Shown: positions 51,401 through 63,738 of the stretch, one piece after another
Layout of the letters: the number at the start of each line of letters is the position of its first letter
Position numbering within the stretch: position 1 is the first letter of the stretch
NCBI GenBank assembly: GCA_013076295.1
Contig: RQOL01000861.1
Span: 1,674,001 to 1,738,000, forward strand
Origin: Sanderia malayensis
Lineage: Eukaryota; Cnidaria; Scyphozoa; Semaeostomeae; Pelagiidae
DNA length: 64,000 bases
Reading direction: 5' to 3'
Made by a program: the position numbers and the translations under genes
Notes under the pieces: model-generated
Seen by the model: only the letters and a program-made list of their open reading frames with translations
Databases searched by the model: none
What the model was told of the DNA's origin: nothing

Positions 51401-54400
51401 GGTGCTAAAAGTACTCATTGCCATTCTAAAAGAAGATGAAGGTCAGACGTAATCTAAGGCTGTCTGTGGATTAGTATAGCTACTCGGATTTGCATTGAAA
51501 ACTTAAGGCAAGAAGATCTGTTTTAATTCCGATTCACAATACTGCCTTGATTGGAACAAAACGTTCTTGTTAAACCGCTTGCTAAACCGAGAAACTTGCT
51601 GAGCTTAAAAAGCAGTTTAAGGGACGATAGCTATATTTAGTTTGCTATACTTGCAGGCTTATTATATGGGGGGCTTTATACCCCGCCCTCCACACTGAGA
51701 ATTCGTTACGTAAACCATTAGTAAACCATTAGTGTATTAACTTATTAGAGGCATTTTAAGAGTTAGGGTATAGTTCAAGTACAGTGAGTGAGGCGTAGTT
51801 TGAGTGATGTATAGTTGTAATATAGTTAAAGACATGGTTAGATCTATGTTATGTTTATTTAGAGATAGGTAGGGGGTGTGGGGCTTATAGGGGTAAGAGG
51901 TTTATAGCCAATCGGAGGTAGATGCGTGACAGCGAGCATTTTTAAGGGGGTGACAAACGTTTTAGGGGACGCTGAAGGGTTAATTGACTGAAGGACTGGG
52001 CAAAGTAAAACGTCCAACTTAGAGAGACACATCTGATATGTTCAAGTATTTATTGCTATTGCATCTCTAACCGATATGTCTTTTTCTTGTTTCAGTTAGC
52101 AACTTCGTCCTTGGCAATGCGCAAAGCAACAAAGACTACCCCATTGTATATTGCAGTGATGGGTTTTGCGATCTGACTGGCTACTCTCGCAGTGAGGTGA
52201 TGTGCAGGGGTTGTGCTTGCAGGTTTCTAGTTGGAATAGACACCGATAGAGATGCCCAGTATAAAGTAAACAAGTCACTCCATGAACAAACTGAACTCAA
52301 AGTAGAAATCCAATTCTATAAAAAGAATGGTAAGCAATGTCATACGAATTTTGTTTTATCAGCTCGCATTAACCCCCCTCCACCAGCCTCCCCCGGTCGC
52401 ACACAAAAGAATGCCCCTTGGATAAATGTCGGCTCAACTTGAAAAACATCCCGGTAATGTCACATACCTCACCCACCAAGTTTGAAGCACCCCTACATTA
52501 ATGTTTACATGTTGTCATTCATTGTATTCTGGTATTTAAGTCTTCAATTTCAAATGAGTTATATGTTCTTGTAGTTTTTTGCTGTATGGATGCTCGAGAC
52601 TACAATTAAATTTTGATTACTCTTCTTTTATGTGCGGCTCGTCGGGAGTAGCATATTTACCTAAAACAATTCTCAGTCACGAAACCACGTTTGAAAGGAC
52701 GACGATCCATTAAGCGGGTGGTGCATTTATTCATTCTGTGAAGCAGAGATAGTTACAATATTAATTTCGAGTCAAATATGCAATGAAAAAATACGACTCC
52801 TTTGAGATATGCATTTCGTTTTATTTAATGATGCCGATAAACATATTTTCTCATGGTTGAGATTGCCTAGGCGAAAGTAAATGTCACCAAGGGACAACAC
52901 AGAACTACTCAATAGATTCAAAATTGAACAAAATATAATTACAACCGCTCTGACCACCTGGTTTGACATTAGGACGTGGAGGCAAAAAAAAAACCATTTT
53001 GGGGAGGGGGGTTTTTCGAAGGAGGCCCAGTGAATTACGATATTTATAGACATCGTTCTGTACTTCTTCTGTTATTAACGCTCTGTATACTTTGTAAATA
53101 ATGGAGCATTGCATGCCGGTAAAGACAATACTTCGTATGTGATATATATATGCGATGACTTTCGTTGATAATTCATTAATAGAAGGCATTGGCCTAATGG
53201 AAAAAGCCACAGTACTTTTGTTAGCTATACTCGGATCGAGGTCTCTTCAGAGTAACTAAATTAACAAGAAAAAAATGCTCCCTGAGGACTTTTAGTTTTA
53301 GAACTAAATGTAGCTATTGTCCGTTACACATCACTGATAGAAGATGGGTTTCTTATTTTTGGGCCCTCCATATTTTGCTCAAACATTGAGTTCTGTCCCA
53401 TGCATTTGGCACGGCCAAAGCTGTAGGCATCCAATGCCAATTGCTTTGCAATTCGTCACAGATTGCTATTGCTTTGCAATTCGTCACAGATTGCTATTGA
53501 TGTGCAAGTCTTTCTGAAAGAATTTATTGGCTTGTTTTCAACCAATGGGAAGAGACGATCTTATATCTTTGACTAAAACAAGGAATGTTTCTTGGCGGGA
53601 AAAAAGCATTTATTGTGTCCCATCCATGGCTGACAGACATTATTCGTTTTATTTCCAGGTGCGCCATTTTGGTGCTTATTGGATTTGATGCCAATAAAGA
53701 ATGAGCTTGGAGAAGTGGTACTTTTCCTTGTCTCTCACAAAGATGTCACAAAAGACAAGCTAAGCGTATCGCAACAAAGTCTCAGTGGAAGTACTGGTAT
53801 GTGGTAATAGATTCAGTTTGTCTATTCAATGATTGTCATGATCAATAAAGGTTTACCTTGTCACGAACAAGAATGCTTTAGGCTTGTTTAAGACGTCGTG
53901 TTAGCACCATGCTCGAATAGACTGCAATGCCACGCAGGGCGCCCACGCAGCGTCTGGAGCCGGCCTAAGGCGTTAGACGTTTTACATTCGGCGCATCAAA
54001 ATCAACTGACGTTTGACCCTTCTTACTTTGCTAATGAGAGAAATATCTCTCGAAACTCGCGCTCATAAACAATCCTGTTCATGACATGATGGACTTCTGT
54101 CCTTATTAGCTCTAAACATGCTCAGTGCTAAGACGTTTCTCGTGCTTCCATTGATAAAATTCCCCACTTCTTTTCAGCATTACTCGACAAAATTTTATTT
54201 AATTCTAATTCGATTACAGCAGAAGATCATTCTAAAGAATTTTTTGCTACATGATTGCTCTTTATTTAACTCAAAATCACTACTCAGCATTCCTAACCAG
54301 AGCATTTTTTAGAAATTTCATCAAAAGCCTCCAACACAGCCACCCTCTTCCAGATACGCGAAAAAAATACGTTTTTCCACGTAATCATAATTTTATACAA

Positions 54401-57400
54401 GCATGGGACCCGCACAGGAATTATATTCTGCTTTCATCTCTACCTGAAGCCATGTTTAAATCAAATGAGTAACATTTGGGTCCTTTACTACTGGGTGCAT
54501 TCTCTCTATATTACAAGGGGAAGGTGCTTCAGGGGGCGAATTTTCCAAATACAAAATGTTCACAATACTCTGTGTCTTCAATCTCCAATATATTCCATGG
54601 AGAGAGGAATATGGACAGGCGTTATAAAGCAAATCTTCACAACAAAATATCTTGGTTCTCAGCTTAACATGGGATCCAAGAATCAGACACGCTTTCCCCC
54701 ACACTGGATTATATCAGCATATTCAGACATTGCTCTGGCGAAATAATACAGCGCTTCTGGTACCCTGGGAACTCCACACATGCTAGAGATAAGCATCTGG
54801 GAATTTTCAATTGAAAAACAAAGCGTGTGGACTATGTGCAGCGCGTAGGAAATGGCTAATCCCTGCTTATTTCTTAGATTATATCTCTGATCGAAGGAAT
54901 GATGGAGCCGTCTTCTTCGTGTTTCTTGTAGATTGTCTTGGCAACGGATTCGCTACGGAAGCACCAGTGCCCCGGTTGAGAAAATTCAGTCGTGACATCC
55001 TGCTACACATCCAGCGACAATATGGGGCCAAAAATTCACTGCCTAATAGCCGGAGCAAGTATCCCTCTGGCTCTTCAACGGTATGTCACATTTATTACCC
55101 ACTTTTGTTTGTCCGTTTGTCCCAGTAGAATATGATATTATATCGTATTAGTATTAGTATAGCATAGTATAGTATAGTATGGTATAGTATAGTATAGTAT
55201 AGTATAGTATAGTATAGCATAGTATAGTAGAGCACAGTGTAGTATAGCATAGCGTAGTATAGTATAGTATAGTATAGTATAGAATAGTATAGAATCGTAT
55301 AGTATAGTATAGTATAGTATAGTATAGTATAGAATAGTATAGTATAGTATAGTATAGTATAGTATAGTATAGTATAGTATAGTATAGAATAGTATAGTAT
55401 AGTATAGTATAGTATAGTAGAGCACAGTGTAGTATAGCATAGCGTAGTATAGTATAGAATCGTATAGTATAGAATCGTATAGTATAGTATAGTATAGCAT
55501 AGTATAGTATAGTATAGTATAGTATAGTATAGTATAGCGTAGTATATTGTGATATAGTGTGGTATAACATGTGCTGTGAATATCTGTGTCATGCGCTGTC
55601 GCCGCTGACCATTTGTAACTGGGACATCCCACAGAACATTTGACATGATTAATGCAGCGTATTTGTAATGATTGCTTCATTGTTCCTTCGCTCTATGATG
55701 TTTCCCACACTGCCCATGAATATCAGATATTTCCTCGTCGATTCACCGAGTGGTGGAGCGCCACGTGGTCAATTTGAGCTGTTTTGATGACGTTCCGCTG
55801 CGCTTGCTGTCGATAACCCATATAAGATGGGTCATTCGTACTAAGCCTTCGCGCATTGTTTCTGCTCTTTGATGATGAAACGACCTAAGCAGATCTTATC
55901 AGTGAAGATTAGAGCACATTTTGAAGCTTAATTCTTCTCGAGGAGGGCAAATCACCTTAAAATATCGCCCAACATTGCTTAGTATTACCCTGCGTGTACG
56001 GAAAAAGGAACAACGTGTTTTATATATAGCTTGATTCGAAATGCTACCCAAAACAACGAATTAAGTTGTTTATAATACATCACGCTTATTAAATTTGATT
56101 ACAATATTTGCATTTGAGAGGATGGAAGCAACTAATTTCTAGAACTTTAGCTATAGAGGCTTGAACGCTTTTTTATAATAAGCTAGTCTATAAGAAGGTG
56201 GAACTAGGCTACTAGGTAGCTACTAGGTAGCTACTGGGCTCAAGAATAAGACGAAATTTCCATGCTTATAAAAATTTCATTGGCTTTAGTTTGGGTTTGG
56301 CATGTCCTCGGTAATTTTAAAGAATTTCATTAAATTTTGCTTGAAACAGATTGCAGTTTTTAATTTTGATTTTTGCGGGCTTTTTCGTAACAATCTTGCT
56401 TTATCCAAATATGCCAGCAACCTCAACAGAACAAAAAGGTTTTTTAGATCTTACAAACAAGAAATCGACTCCAAAGTTGGTATTCCAAACTATGGAGCCA
56501 ATGTTGTTCATCTTATTATCCGATTTCAAATACATTAAAGTTTGTTAATTTTCAATGGCTTAAAGAAAATATTGGGGACAATATAATGGATGCCGGATTT
56601 TTGCTGCGTTTATCCTTGTTGTGATAATAGTGTGAAGCTATATTATATTTACCGTGATAAATAATATTTTGAAATTATATTATATTAACGCCACTACCAA
56701 CTGAATAATATCACTTGGTTTGAGCACGTTTGAGATTCAATAAACTCTACGTATATCTCTGTTTGTTTACATCACTGATTATTGATAAACACATTGGAGC
56801 AGGTGTTTTTTTGAATTCGTAAACAAGCATGCTTCAAAGTTCCTGTAAAAATCATCAAAACTGTTTGCATTTTTTGTTCCGATAAAAGTTAACAATCATG
56901 ATTATTTTGATCACCTTGATTTGGCGTAAAGAAATTAATGAACTTTTGCTGATCGCAGATTACGTTCATTGTTTATTGCATTAAAAATTCTTGCAGCGAA
57001 GAAAAATGATTAATTGTTTGTAGCTTGCTTTAATCAAAAGATGCTTTTTTGAAGTTTCTGCAAGGTATGCATGTCAATTAAGTGAAATGCCTTGAAACAG
57101 CTTTTACAGAAAAAGCAATTGCGGCTTTGAAATTTTAAGGTATCCGTTAAAACTCTTGCTTTAATCTATTGTTAGTTTAATAAGTATTCTTTAAAATATA
57201 AAAGGTTTTGGAAACGAAATCTCAAAGCTTAATTGTTCTTGTAAATTGGGGGATTTAATAGTTTTGCGTGTTGCTTCTCTCTGACATGTTTTTCTCTTTT
57301 ACTTGGTCTCCAACCGCCAACACCCATCGTAAAGAATTTAGTATTTTCAAGGCACGGATTGAGCACAAACCTGTTTACACTATGACAATTTATGCACCGT

Positions 57401-60400
57401 TTAATATTTCAATCAGAACGAATTCTACCAGAACTACGCTGTCTCCATTTGCCTTCCTCCGTGGAGATGCTTTGTCCATTGTTTTTGAAAGAAAAACCTG
57501 GCGACCTGTTGTAGTTTGTATTTTATCTTTGTCTAGAAGTCGTCCTTTTTTAATTTCCTCTATGTCTGCACATATGTGTGTCTTGTGCATGTAGGAATAT
57601 ATCTGGACACGCGTATCAAATATGCATCAATATTACATGTGTTTTTGAGTTTTGCTCATGCATCCTTAACGCGCGACCTCGATGAATAAATGTTTTTGAA
57701 AACATCATTTATCGCCAGCTGATTGTCTCTGCTTTCCAGTTTTCCATCCTCGATAAGACTCTAACGAAGGTGATCAATGATGATTATGATGATTATGATG
57801 ATTAGACAATTATGTGTTTGATAAATGAGCATAATGAACAGCATTTCTTCATTCATTGCATTAGTGAAGGATGAGATAAGTGGAAATTTGTCTTCATTGC
57901 CGGCGATGGTTTGGCTTTGATAGTCTGTTCTTTTGACTGCTGGTTTGTTGCAGGTTGCTATTGAAGGAGTTTTGATTTTCTTCGCACGAGTCCCGTATAA
58001 AGAAAGGAGATATTAGCAAGCAGGGTGCATAGAAAGCATTGTTCTTCGTCGACAAGATATTTGTTTTTCTGGACTGAAAGGGATATTCGACTGGCTTAGA
58101 GGCTGCCTTCTTATTCTCTCTACTGGCCTACGAACAACATCAAGCTTTTCTTGAAGACACTTTAAATCGCGCATTTTTGAATGTGATCCGAATCGTGGAA
58201 CGATGTGCAGTGCGTGATATAGCATTACGAACATTTGTCGTATTGCAAGAACAGAAGAATATATGGTATTGTATACCGAACATATAAAAGAGTGAAACAG
58301 CTTGTGTTCTTCTCGCAGTTTGCTGCCACTTAGTCAGCGACTAGAATCTAGAAAGATGTTGTCGTACCAAGGGGCGAAGACCCGAAGAAAAGGTATGATA
58401 TCCCAAGGTATCCACCATCAACTGGTAATGGGAACCGTTAACGTCGCAATGAATGGACCCAAGAAGTCTGTTTGGAAGCGATTGGCACGGCGTTCCTCCG
58501 TTTTTATTCCCGTGAGTTGAGTTGATATAATTGCAATATGCTTTGGCGGCTGTATTCTTTAATCACGAATTTATGTCTTGTGTGTCCAGTTGCTCTGTGA
58601 TATCTTGGATATGCTAGTCAACTTCTTTCAACACAATCAGAGAAGCAAGTCAGGGGTTAGCAAATAGAAAGAGTCGAATCTCTGAGGAAATACATCTGAG
58701 AGAGAAGCGATTTCGAAGCAAACAAGCCCTGTCCTTATATATCCACTTTGTAATGCAAATGTAGGCAAACATATGAACAGTGATGTAAACAAACAAAACA
58801 TCGTATATATTTTGAAAAACAGACATATTAAAAACCGAAATAAACGTAATTAAAGATACTATATAAACAAAATTGTTTCAGTCGGAATGGTAGTGGGATG
58901 ACACGATTATGTCGATTGCAAAATTGCGAAAAAGCAAATTTTTTGTGTTGATAAGCGAATATGTCAAATTATGTAGTCGCGATTCTCTTAGCCGATAAGA
59001 TAACTTGTCTTGTATCGAATGAAAGAATGAAGGAAGGAATGAATATAGATGATTATCTATCGAAATGGGTTTGAACAGGTTTAAGCAATTTACTTTGTGT
59101 GGAACACGAAGCGTATTTACAGCCAAGTGAATCGCTTTTAGCTTTTACCAAGATCAGAAAAGCAAGCCCCAGCGAAAAACCTGGCGCACGCGATTACAGA
59201 AGAGAATCCAGTGTTTTGAATTTAAGATTTGCGATGCAACTAACTTGTTTTCAAATGTTGTTTATTTTGCACGGCAAAATTAGCCGTAATGTAAATATCA
59301 ATCGCTAAGAATTTTTCAAAAGTAGGGTTAGCAGCTTCTAAGCTCTTCAATGGGTATCTAAGTAGACGTTTTATTTCTTAATGGCTGCGATGAGTCCTTT
59401 GTTTCTTAATGTTCTTTCTTGTTCCATTGCTCTATTAGTTTTAATTATTTATCAGCCAAGTCTCCAGTTTTGAGTACAAAACAGCAACATTGTGCAAATT
59501 GTGGAAGTACAAGAAGAAACCACTACTTAAAATGTAACGAATCTGCTTCATGATATAATTTACTTGCGGTTCAACAACCTTCTAATGTAATACAGGACTT
59601 TTGTTTGGTCTCGAAGTTTATAATCTCCGGGAAGGGAGGGCACTGCTTTAAAAATGTACTCTTAAAATTAGCGCGAAATTAGAGGATACGGAGCCTCGTT
59701 TTGGTGAAAAACACGTTGACCAAGTTCTCAAGAAGTAGCTACACATATCGGCTGTTGCAATAACAATAATTAGCGACACAATTCAAGTTAAACTATTTTC
59801 AATACGTAATTATCAGTTTCAACGTTGTTTATCATTATTTTGATGCAAAATGAGAGCCGACTGAACTTGTAGCATCTGTTATCTCAGCGGTTTACGATGT
59901 TACGCGCTGTCTGCAAGATGTTTAACCGCAGATTTTTCAAATTATAATTGCTGTAAACAGATTTCGACTGTGATATGACATGAACAGAACACCAGTTACA
60001 GTTACAATTGCTACTGTTTTTCCATTAGTGAAACAAAAACAATAATCAACATTGATATTTAGAAAGTAGTTGAGACATGTAACGCTGATAACATCCACGT
60101 GGTTTCCCTCTTTTTTTACCAGAGAGTTTCTTTCAAAGCTTTACTCAAACTTTCTGATCGATTTCCCTATTTCACTACTAATACATTCATAAGATTTTTC
60201 GAGGACACATGGCTCGATAGTTTGCCTAAAGTTCTTTCCATATGTCCATCAGCCTAGGATTGCTTAGTTACACCGTTACATTTAACCACGTTGTTAATTA
60301 ACCAATAAGCTGTATTCCTGTATTTTTTAGTATTAGTATGACGTAATTAATCAATTCTATGTTGAAAAAACACTTTTGGGTTTGAGTTTGAGGAACAATT

Positions 60401-63315
60401 GAAAAGTTTTACGCTGCCGAACACTTGCATTGACCCAAGATGAGTGCACTTTTTTTTATATAAGGAACCAGTTTATAAGGAACCTAGAACTATGATTTCT
60501 GGTAAACTACAATCGATTCTTTTGTTCTATTGTTTCCTTTAACAATAGGAAACAATAGAAAACAATAGAAAATTTAAGGAACTTTTAGTACTAGGGCTCG
60601 AGGTGAGGTTCTTTATAAAATAAAAAGTGTGTAACATTTTCAACATCATGCAGTTGTTTAGATCCGAAGTGCATAGTGCATCGTTACTTGCATTAGGCAA
60701 TTTGATGAGATCAAAATCGGCATGAAATTGTACTCTAATTAAATGATAAATATTCTTTAGATAATAAATATTCTTCTTGCTCTTCAGGTCGGAGAATCTT
60801 CATCGTTTATACCTCAATACAAATTAGAGAACGCTAAGCTACCTCGCTTCATGGTACTTCACTTTGGTAGGCCACGACTGATTTGGGATTGGGTTATTCT
60901 CATCCTTGTCTGCTACATTGCCATCATGGTGCCGTTTTCTGTGGCCTTCAAGACGCACGACCACACGAAGGAGCTCATTATTGCTGACACGATAGTCGAA
61001 GTGTTTTTTATTATCGATATAATAATCAACTTTCGAACGACGTATATTGACAAGAAGTCTGGTAGGATCATCACAAATAAAAAACTCATTGCACAGCATT
61101 ACTTAAAAGGATGGTTCATTGTCGACTTCCTTGCTGCTCTGCCCTTTGAGGCATTGTACTTTACTAATCATTCCTGGGTGAGTATCTGATTCTGACGCAT
61201 GCTACCGTTTTGAAAGGCTTAGTTAATATGACATCACAAGCACTGTGTATACAGCAAACTGCTTAGTTTTGTATGCAAAAAATCTTGCTCCCTATCTACC
61301 AAAGAAACTCCCTATATATGGATTAAATATGGCCAATGCCTCTACCTACTATTGACGAAAGTCTATAGCTATATACCATTCCTTATTCATGACCAATGAG
61401 GGGTGGGGGCGTGTACTATTCTGCAAATCACGAAGAAGCCTATTTTATGGCTAAAAGCTACTCCTTTTGAGGTCAATGTTATACCTTAAGGTGATGCAAA
61501 TTCACAGAGCACGCAACATACCATAAAATTCTAACTAAATTTAGAATACTAAGCTACATAACTTTATCAAAGTCTTGTTCATGGGTGTCCATAACAATTA
61601 AATTTGTCTCGCATAAACATTATATCTTTCTTCTTGTGGTGCTTTTCACTTTTTGGCACTTGTTTATGACAATCGGCAAGGGCCTGCAAAGAGCTGTATT
61701 TGGTAGGCCATACTTAATGGACCTATAGCATCTTGAATATCTTACAATGTTTTTATGAATCAAATCGATACAGTATAATTTTTTCATATTGATATATAAT
61801 CCAATAAGCTTTTTACCATCACCAATCGTTCTAGTTTGTAAACTTTTGCTGATGATATAAATTTTGATGATAAAACTATTTTCAGGGATTTCTGGTATCG
61901 CTGTTGAAATGCGGGCGATTATTGCGCCTGTTTCGAATAGCCAGGCGAATAAGTCGATACATCGAGTATACAGCCGCCTTGCTTGGCCTACTGATGTTTT
62001 CATTTGCCCTTCTGGGCCACTGGTTCGCATGCATATGGTATGCAATTGGTTACGAAGAATTGAAGAATCAGGAACAAAGTGGCTGGCTCTACGGCCTGGG
62101 TAGGCCATTTATGTGAACTCTCTCCTTTAAGCTATCCTGGAAAGCGTGAATCGCATATAGGGATATCGGGTTTTAGGAAACCTTCAAGAAATTTCTTACA
62201 TTGGGAGTTCCTTAGGCCGATGAGAAGTTATTCTTAAAAGGCCAGATCTCAACCTGCCTTTAGTATCAAGCATAAAAGCTTATTATAAAGCTTATATTAA
62301 ATGGAATAAGATTCGCCATATCAAAGCTCTATATCATCCAGCATGGATTAGTTTTGATTTCAGCCTGGATTGATTCGTCGTGGTCGTTATTTCGATGTGT
62401 CTTTCTTTGCAGGTGACCAGATGGGTCGTCCTTATGTCAACAACAGTATTTCGACTGGTCCGTCTAAAGGAGACGCTTACATTAGCTCTTTATATTTCAT
62501 ACTCACGAGTTTTACGACGGTTGGGTTTGGTAACATTGCACCGAACACCGCTGCAGAAAAGATTTTCTCGGTCATCGTTCTGTTATTGGGAGGTGGGTGA
62601 TTTTTGTGTAGTATTTTACTCTCTATAAGTGTCTGAGCACAAGTCCTATTCACTCCAAGTCTCCTCATACGAAATATCTTCAAGTTTCTTTATCTTGTGT
62701 CTCTGCAAATCTGTCTGTCTCTGCATCTATTTGGCCCCCGGCCCTTGGTCTCACTATGATGTTATATATGTCTTTCTTTGTTTCTCTGTATGTCTTAGTC
62801 GCGATCTAGTGCTTTCTCTTTCCGAGTGTCCTGTCTACCCCTATATGTGTCCTTAACTCCAAGTCTCCAATAATCCCCACCAAATCCTTTGCACAACTCG
62901 AGAACCATTATTAGCAACCAGAAGCAAACATATTGGCTTGAGACTTGCATATTGAACTGCCTTGATATGCCCTGAACTCTGAAGTTTTTTTTCATCCCCT
63001 GTAACTTGATGACACTGAATACCTGCTACAGAATTGCGTAAAAAAGTTCCGTTTGTGACTTCTAATGTGATCTGTATAATTCTGTTATTAATGATAACAT
63101 TTCGGTCGTTTGTAGCTCTTATGCAGTCAGCCATCTTTGGCAACATGACGGCAATTATTCAAAAGCTTTATTCGGTGCGAGCTCGGTTCCACGCAAAGGC
63201 AAATGAAATCAAGCAATTTGTACGCCTCCATCGAATCGAGAACGATCTGAAAAGACGAATTGAAGATTATTTCCTCACGCACTGGTCTGTCAGCAAAGGT
63301 GTCGACACAGACGAG
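45433..63315 (+). CDS. KCNH (ERG/ELK-type) voltage-gated potassium channel, 5' nine exons
   Basis: Nine phase-matched exons give the first 586 residues: 45433-45511, 52096-52329, 53659-53796, 54932-55080, 58338-58511, 60788-61177, 61886-62099, 62413-62592 and 63116-63315; the rest lies beyond the window. The start encodes the conserved PAS cap (APQNTFLETLAKKFDGT), followed by the PAS/eag domain (about 27-140; YPIVYCSDGFCDLTGYSRSE). A basic linker follows, then S1 (WDWVILILVCYIAIMVPF), S2 (EVFFIIDIIINFRTTY), S3 (GWFIVDFLAALPF), S4 (LLKCGRLLRLFRIARRISRY), S5 and the pore with filter TTVGFGN. S6 and C-linker follow (IFGNMTAIIQKLYS). The PAS region resembles ELK (GAPFWCLLD) while the pore resembles ERG (GWLYGLGDQMGRPY, LYS after S6). 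At the S6 position of the ERG drug-binding Tyr there is Gln (LMQSAIF). The channel should be a plasma-membrane K+ channel with slow deactivation set by the PAS domain. Confidence 0.92.
47808..47992. mobile_element. Short MITE with TTCGAACTCGTGTAATTCGAAC motif, copy 2
   Basis: This is the partner of the element at 12881-13062, with the same block order (acagccaaatctgcatagtt, then attcgaac repeats, ctgtcccttcaaggatcac, ttccccagggtgttcg, agacagagttgact). It is non-coding and lies in intron 1 of the potassium channel gene. Confidence 0.7.
48869..48999 (+). repeat. Interstitial telomeric tract (TTAGGG)n
   Basis: About 21 consecutive copies of gggtta with only three variant units (one gggata, two gggtca near the right end). 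The flanks are unique DNA, without the 108-bp satellite monomer seen at 29-33 kb. The tract lies inside intron 1 of the channel gene and is G-rich on the plus strand, as in the composite satellite. Confidence 0.95.
53430..53508. repeat. 33-bp direct duplication
   Basis: The unit gctttgcaattcgtcacaga followed by ttgctatt is present twice in direct succession in intron 2 of the channel gene. It is small, recent and noncoding. Confidence 0.7.
55138..55565. repeat. (AGTAT)n pentanucleotide microsatellite, ~430 bp
   Basis: About 85 copies of a five-base unit (agtat) with scattered variants (agcat, agaat, agcgt). A 60-bp block containing gtagagcacagtgtag occurs twice (about 55220 and 55415), so part of the array was duplicated as a block. 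Intron 4 of the channel gene. Long minus-strand frames over it are artefacts. Confidence 0.95.
55566..58337. other. Channel intron 4, remainder
   Basis: I see no channel exon here. An open stretch at 56351-56548 encodes a short hydrophobic segment (FLILIFAGFFVTILLY) and has a weaker relative at 48690-48800 ('gattgtagtttttagttttg'), so it may be a fragment of a dispersed repeat or a decayed membrane-protein exon. Another open stretch at 57268-57594 has no recognisable similarity. Confidence 0.4.
58512..60787. other. Channel intron 5 with an AGGAACC foldback
   Basis: About 2.3 kb of AT-rich DNA. Near its right end (60460-60610) tataaggaacc at the left is mirrored by ggttctttat at the right around an inner palindrome (ctattgtttcctttaacaat, then aggaaacaatag), which resembles the 25082 MITE. 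No exon is seen. Confidence 0.5.
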
Positions 63316-63738
63316 GTTAGGTTGCTTACTTTTAAGGTTGGGTTGCTTACTTTTAGCCAAGGTTAGGTTGCTTACTTTTAGCTAAGTTTGGGTCGCTTAA
63401 TTTTAGCCAAGGTTGGGTTGCTTACTTTTAGCCAAGGTTAGGTTGCTTACTTTTAGCCAAGGTTAGGTTGCTTACTTTTAGCCAAGGTTAGGTTGCTTAC
63501 TTTTAGCCAAGATTAGGTTGCTTACTTTTAGCCAAGGTTGGGTTGCTTACTTTTAGCCAAGGTTGGTTCGCTTAACTTTAGCCAGGGTTGCGTCGCTTAC
63601 TTTTAGCCAAGGTTGGGTCGCTTACCTTTAGCCAAGGTTGGGTTGCTTACTTTTAGCCAAGGTTAGGTTGCGTACTTTTAGCTAAGGTTGGGTCGCTTAC
63701 TTTTAGCCAAGGTTAGGTTGCTTACTTTTAGCCATTTC
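63316..63738. repeat. 25-bp minisatellite starting at the splice donor of channel exon 9
   Basis: About 17 head-to-tail copies of aggttaggttgcttactttt followed by agcca, with a 25-bp period and point variants (gggtcgctta, ggttgggttg). The first copies abut the donor of the C-linker exon (gacgag then gttagg), so the repeat unit itself supplies the 5' splice site sequence. Confidence 0.9.

Larger units (their letters stand above)
45512..52095. other. First intron of potassium channel gene (6.6 kb)
   Basis: No second gene is visible on either strand. The intron carries a pogo-like MITE (47808), a pure telomeric tract (48869) and otherwise AT-rich unique DNA. A minus-strand open frame of 153 codons at 48138-48599 has no recognisable features. 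Large first introns after the PAS-cap exon often hold regulatory elements, but none can be named from sequence alone. Confidence 0.55.

Noticed and set aside
55095..55680. Three long minus-strand open frames (138-183 codons) rich in Tyr, Leu and Ile
   Set aside because: They are translations of the AGTAT microsatellite, which lacks stops in several frames; the composition is not protein-like.
57268..57594. 108-codon open frame in channel intron 4 and its 66-codon antisense partner
   Set aside because: No family similarity, no splice phase match to channel exons, and both strands open; treated as chance.
63316..63738. Regular 25-bp repeats considered as a CRISPR array
   Set aside because: Copies are directly adjacent with no spacers and lie in a eukaryotic intron; it is a minisatellite.
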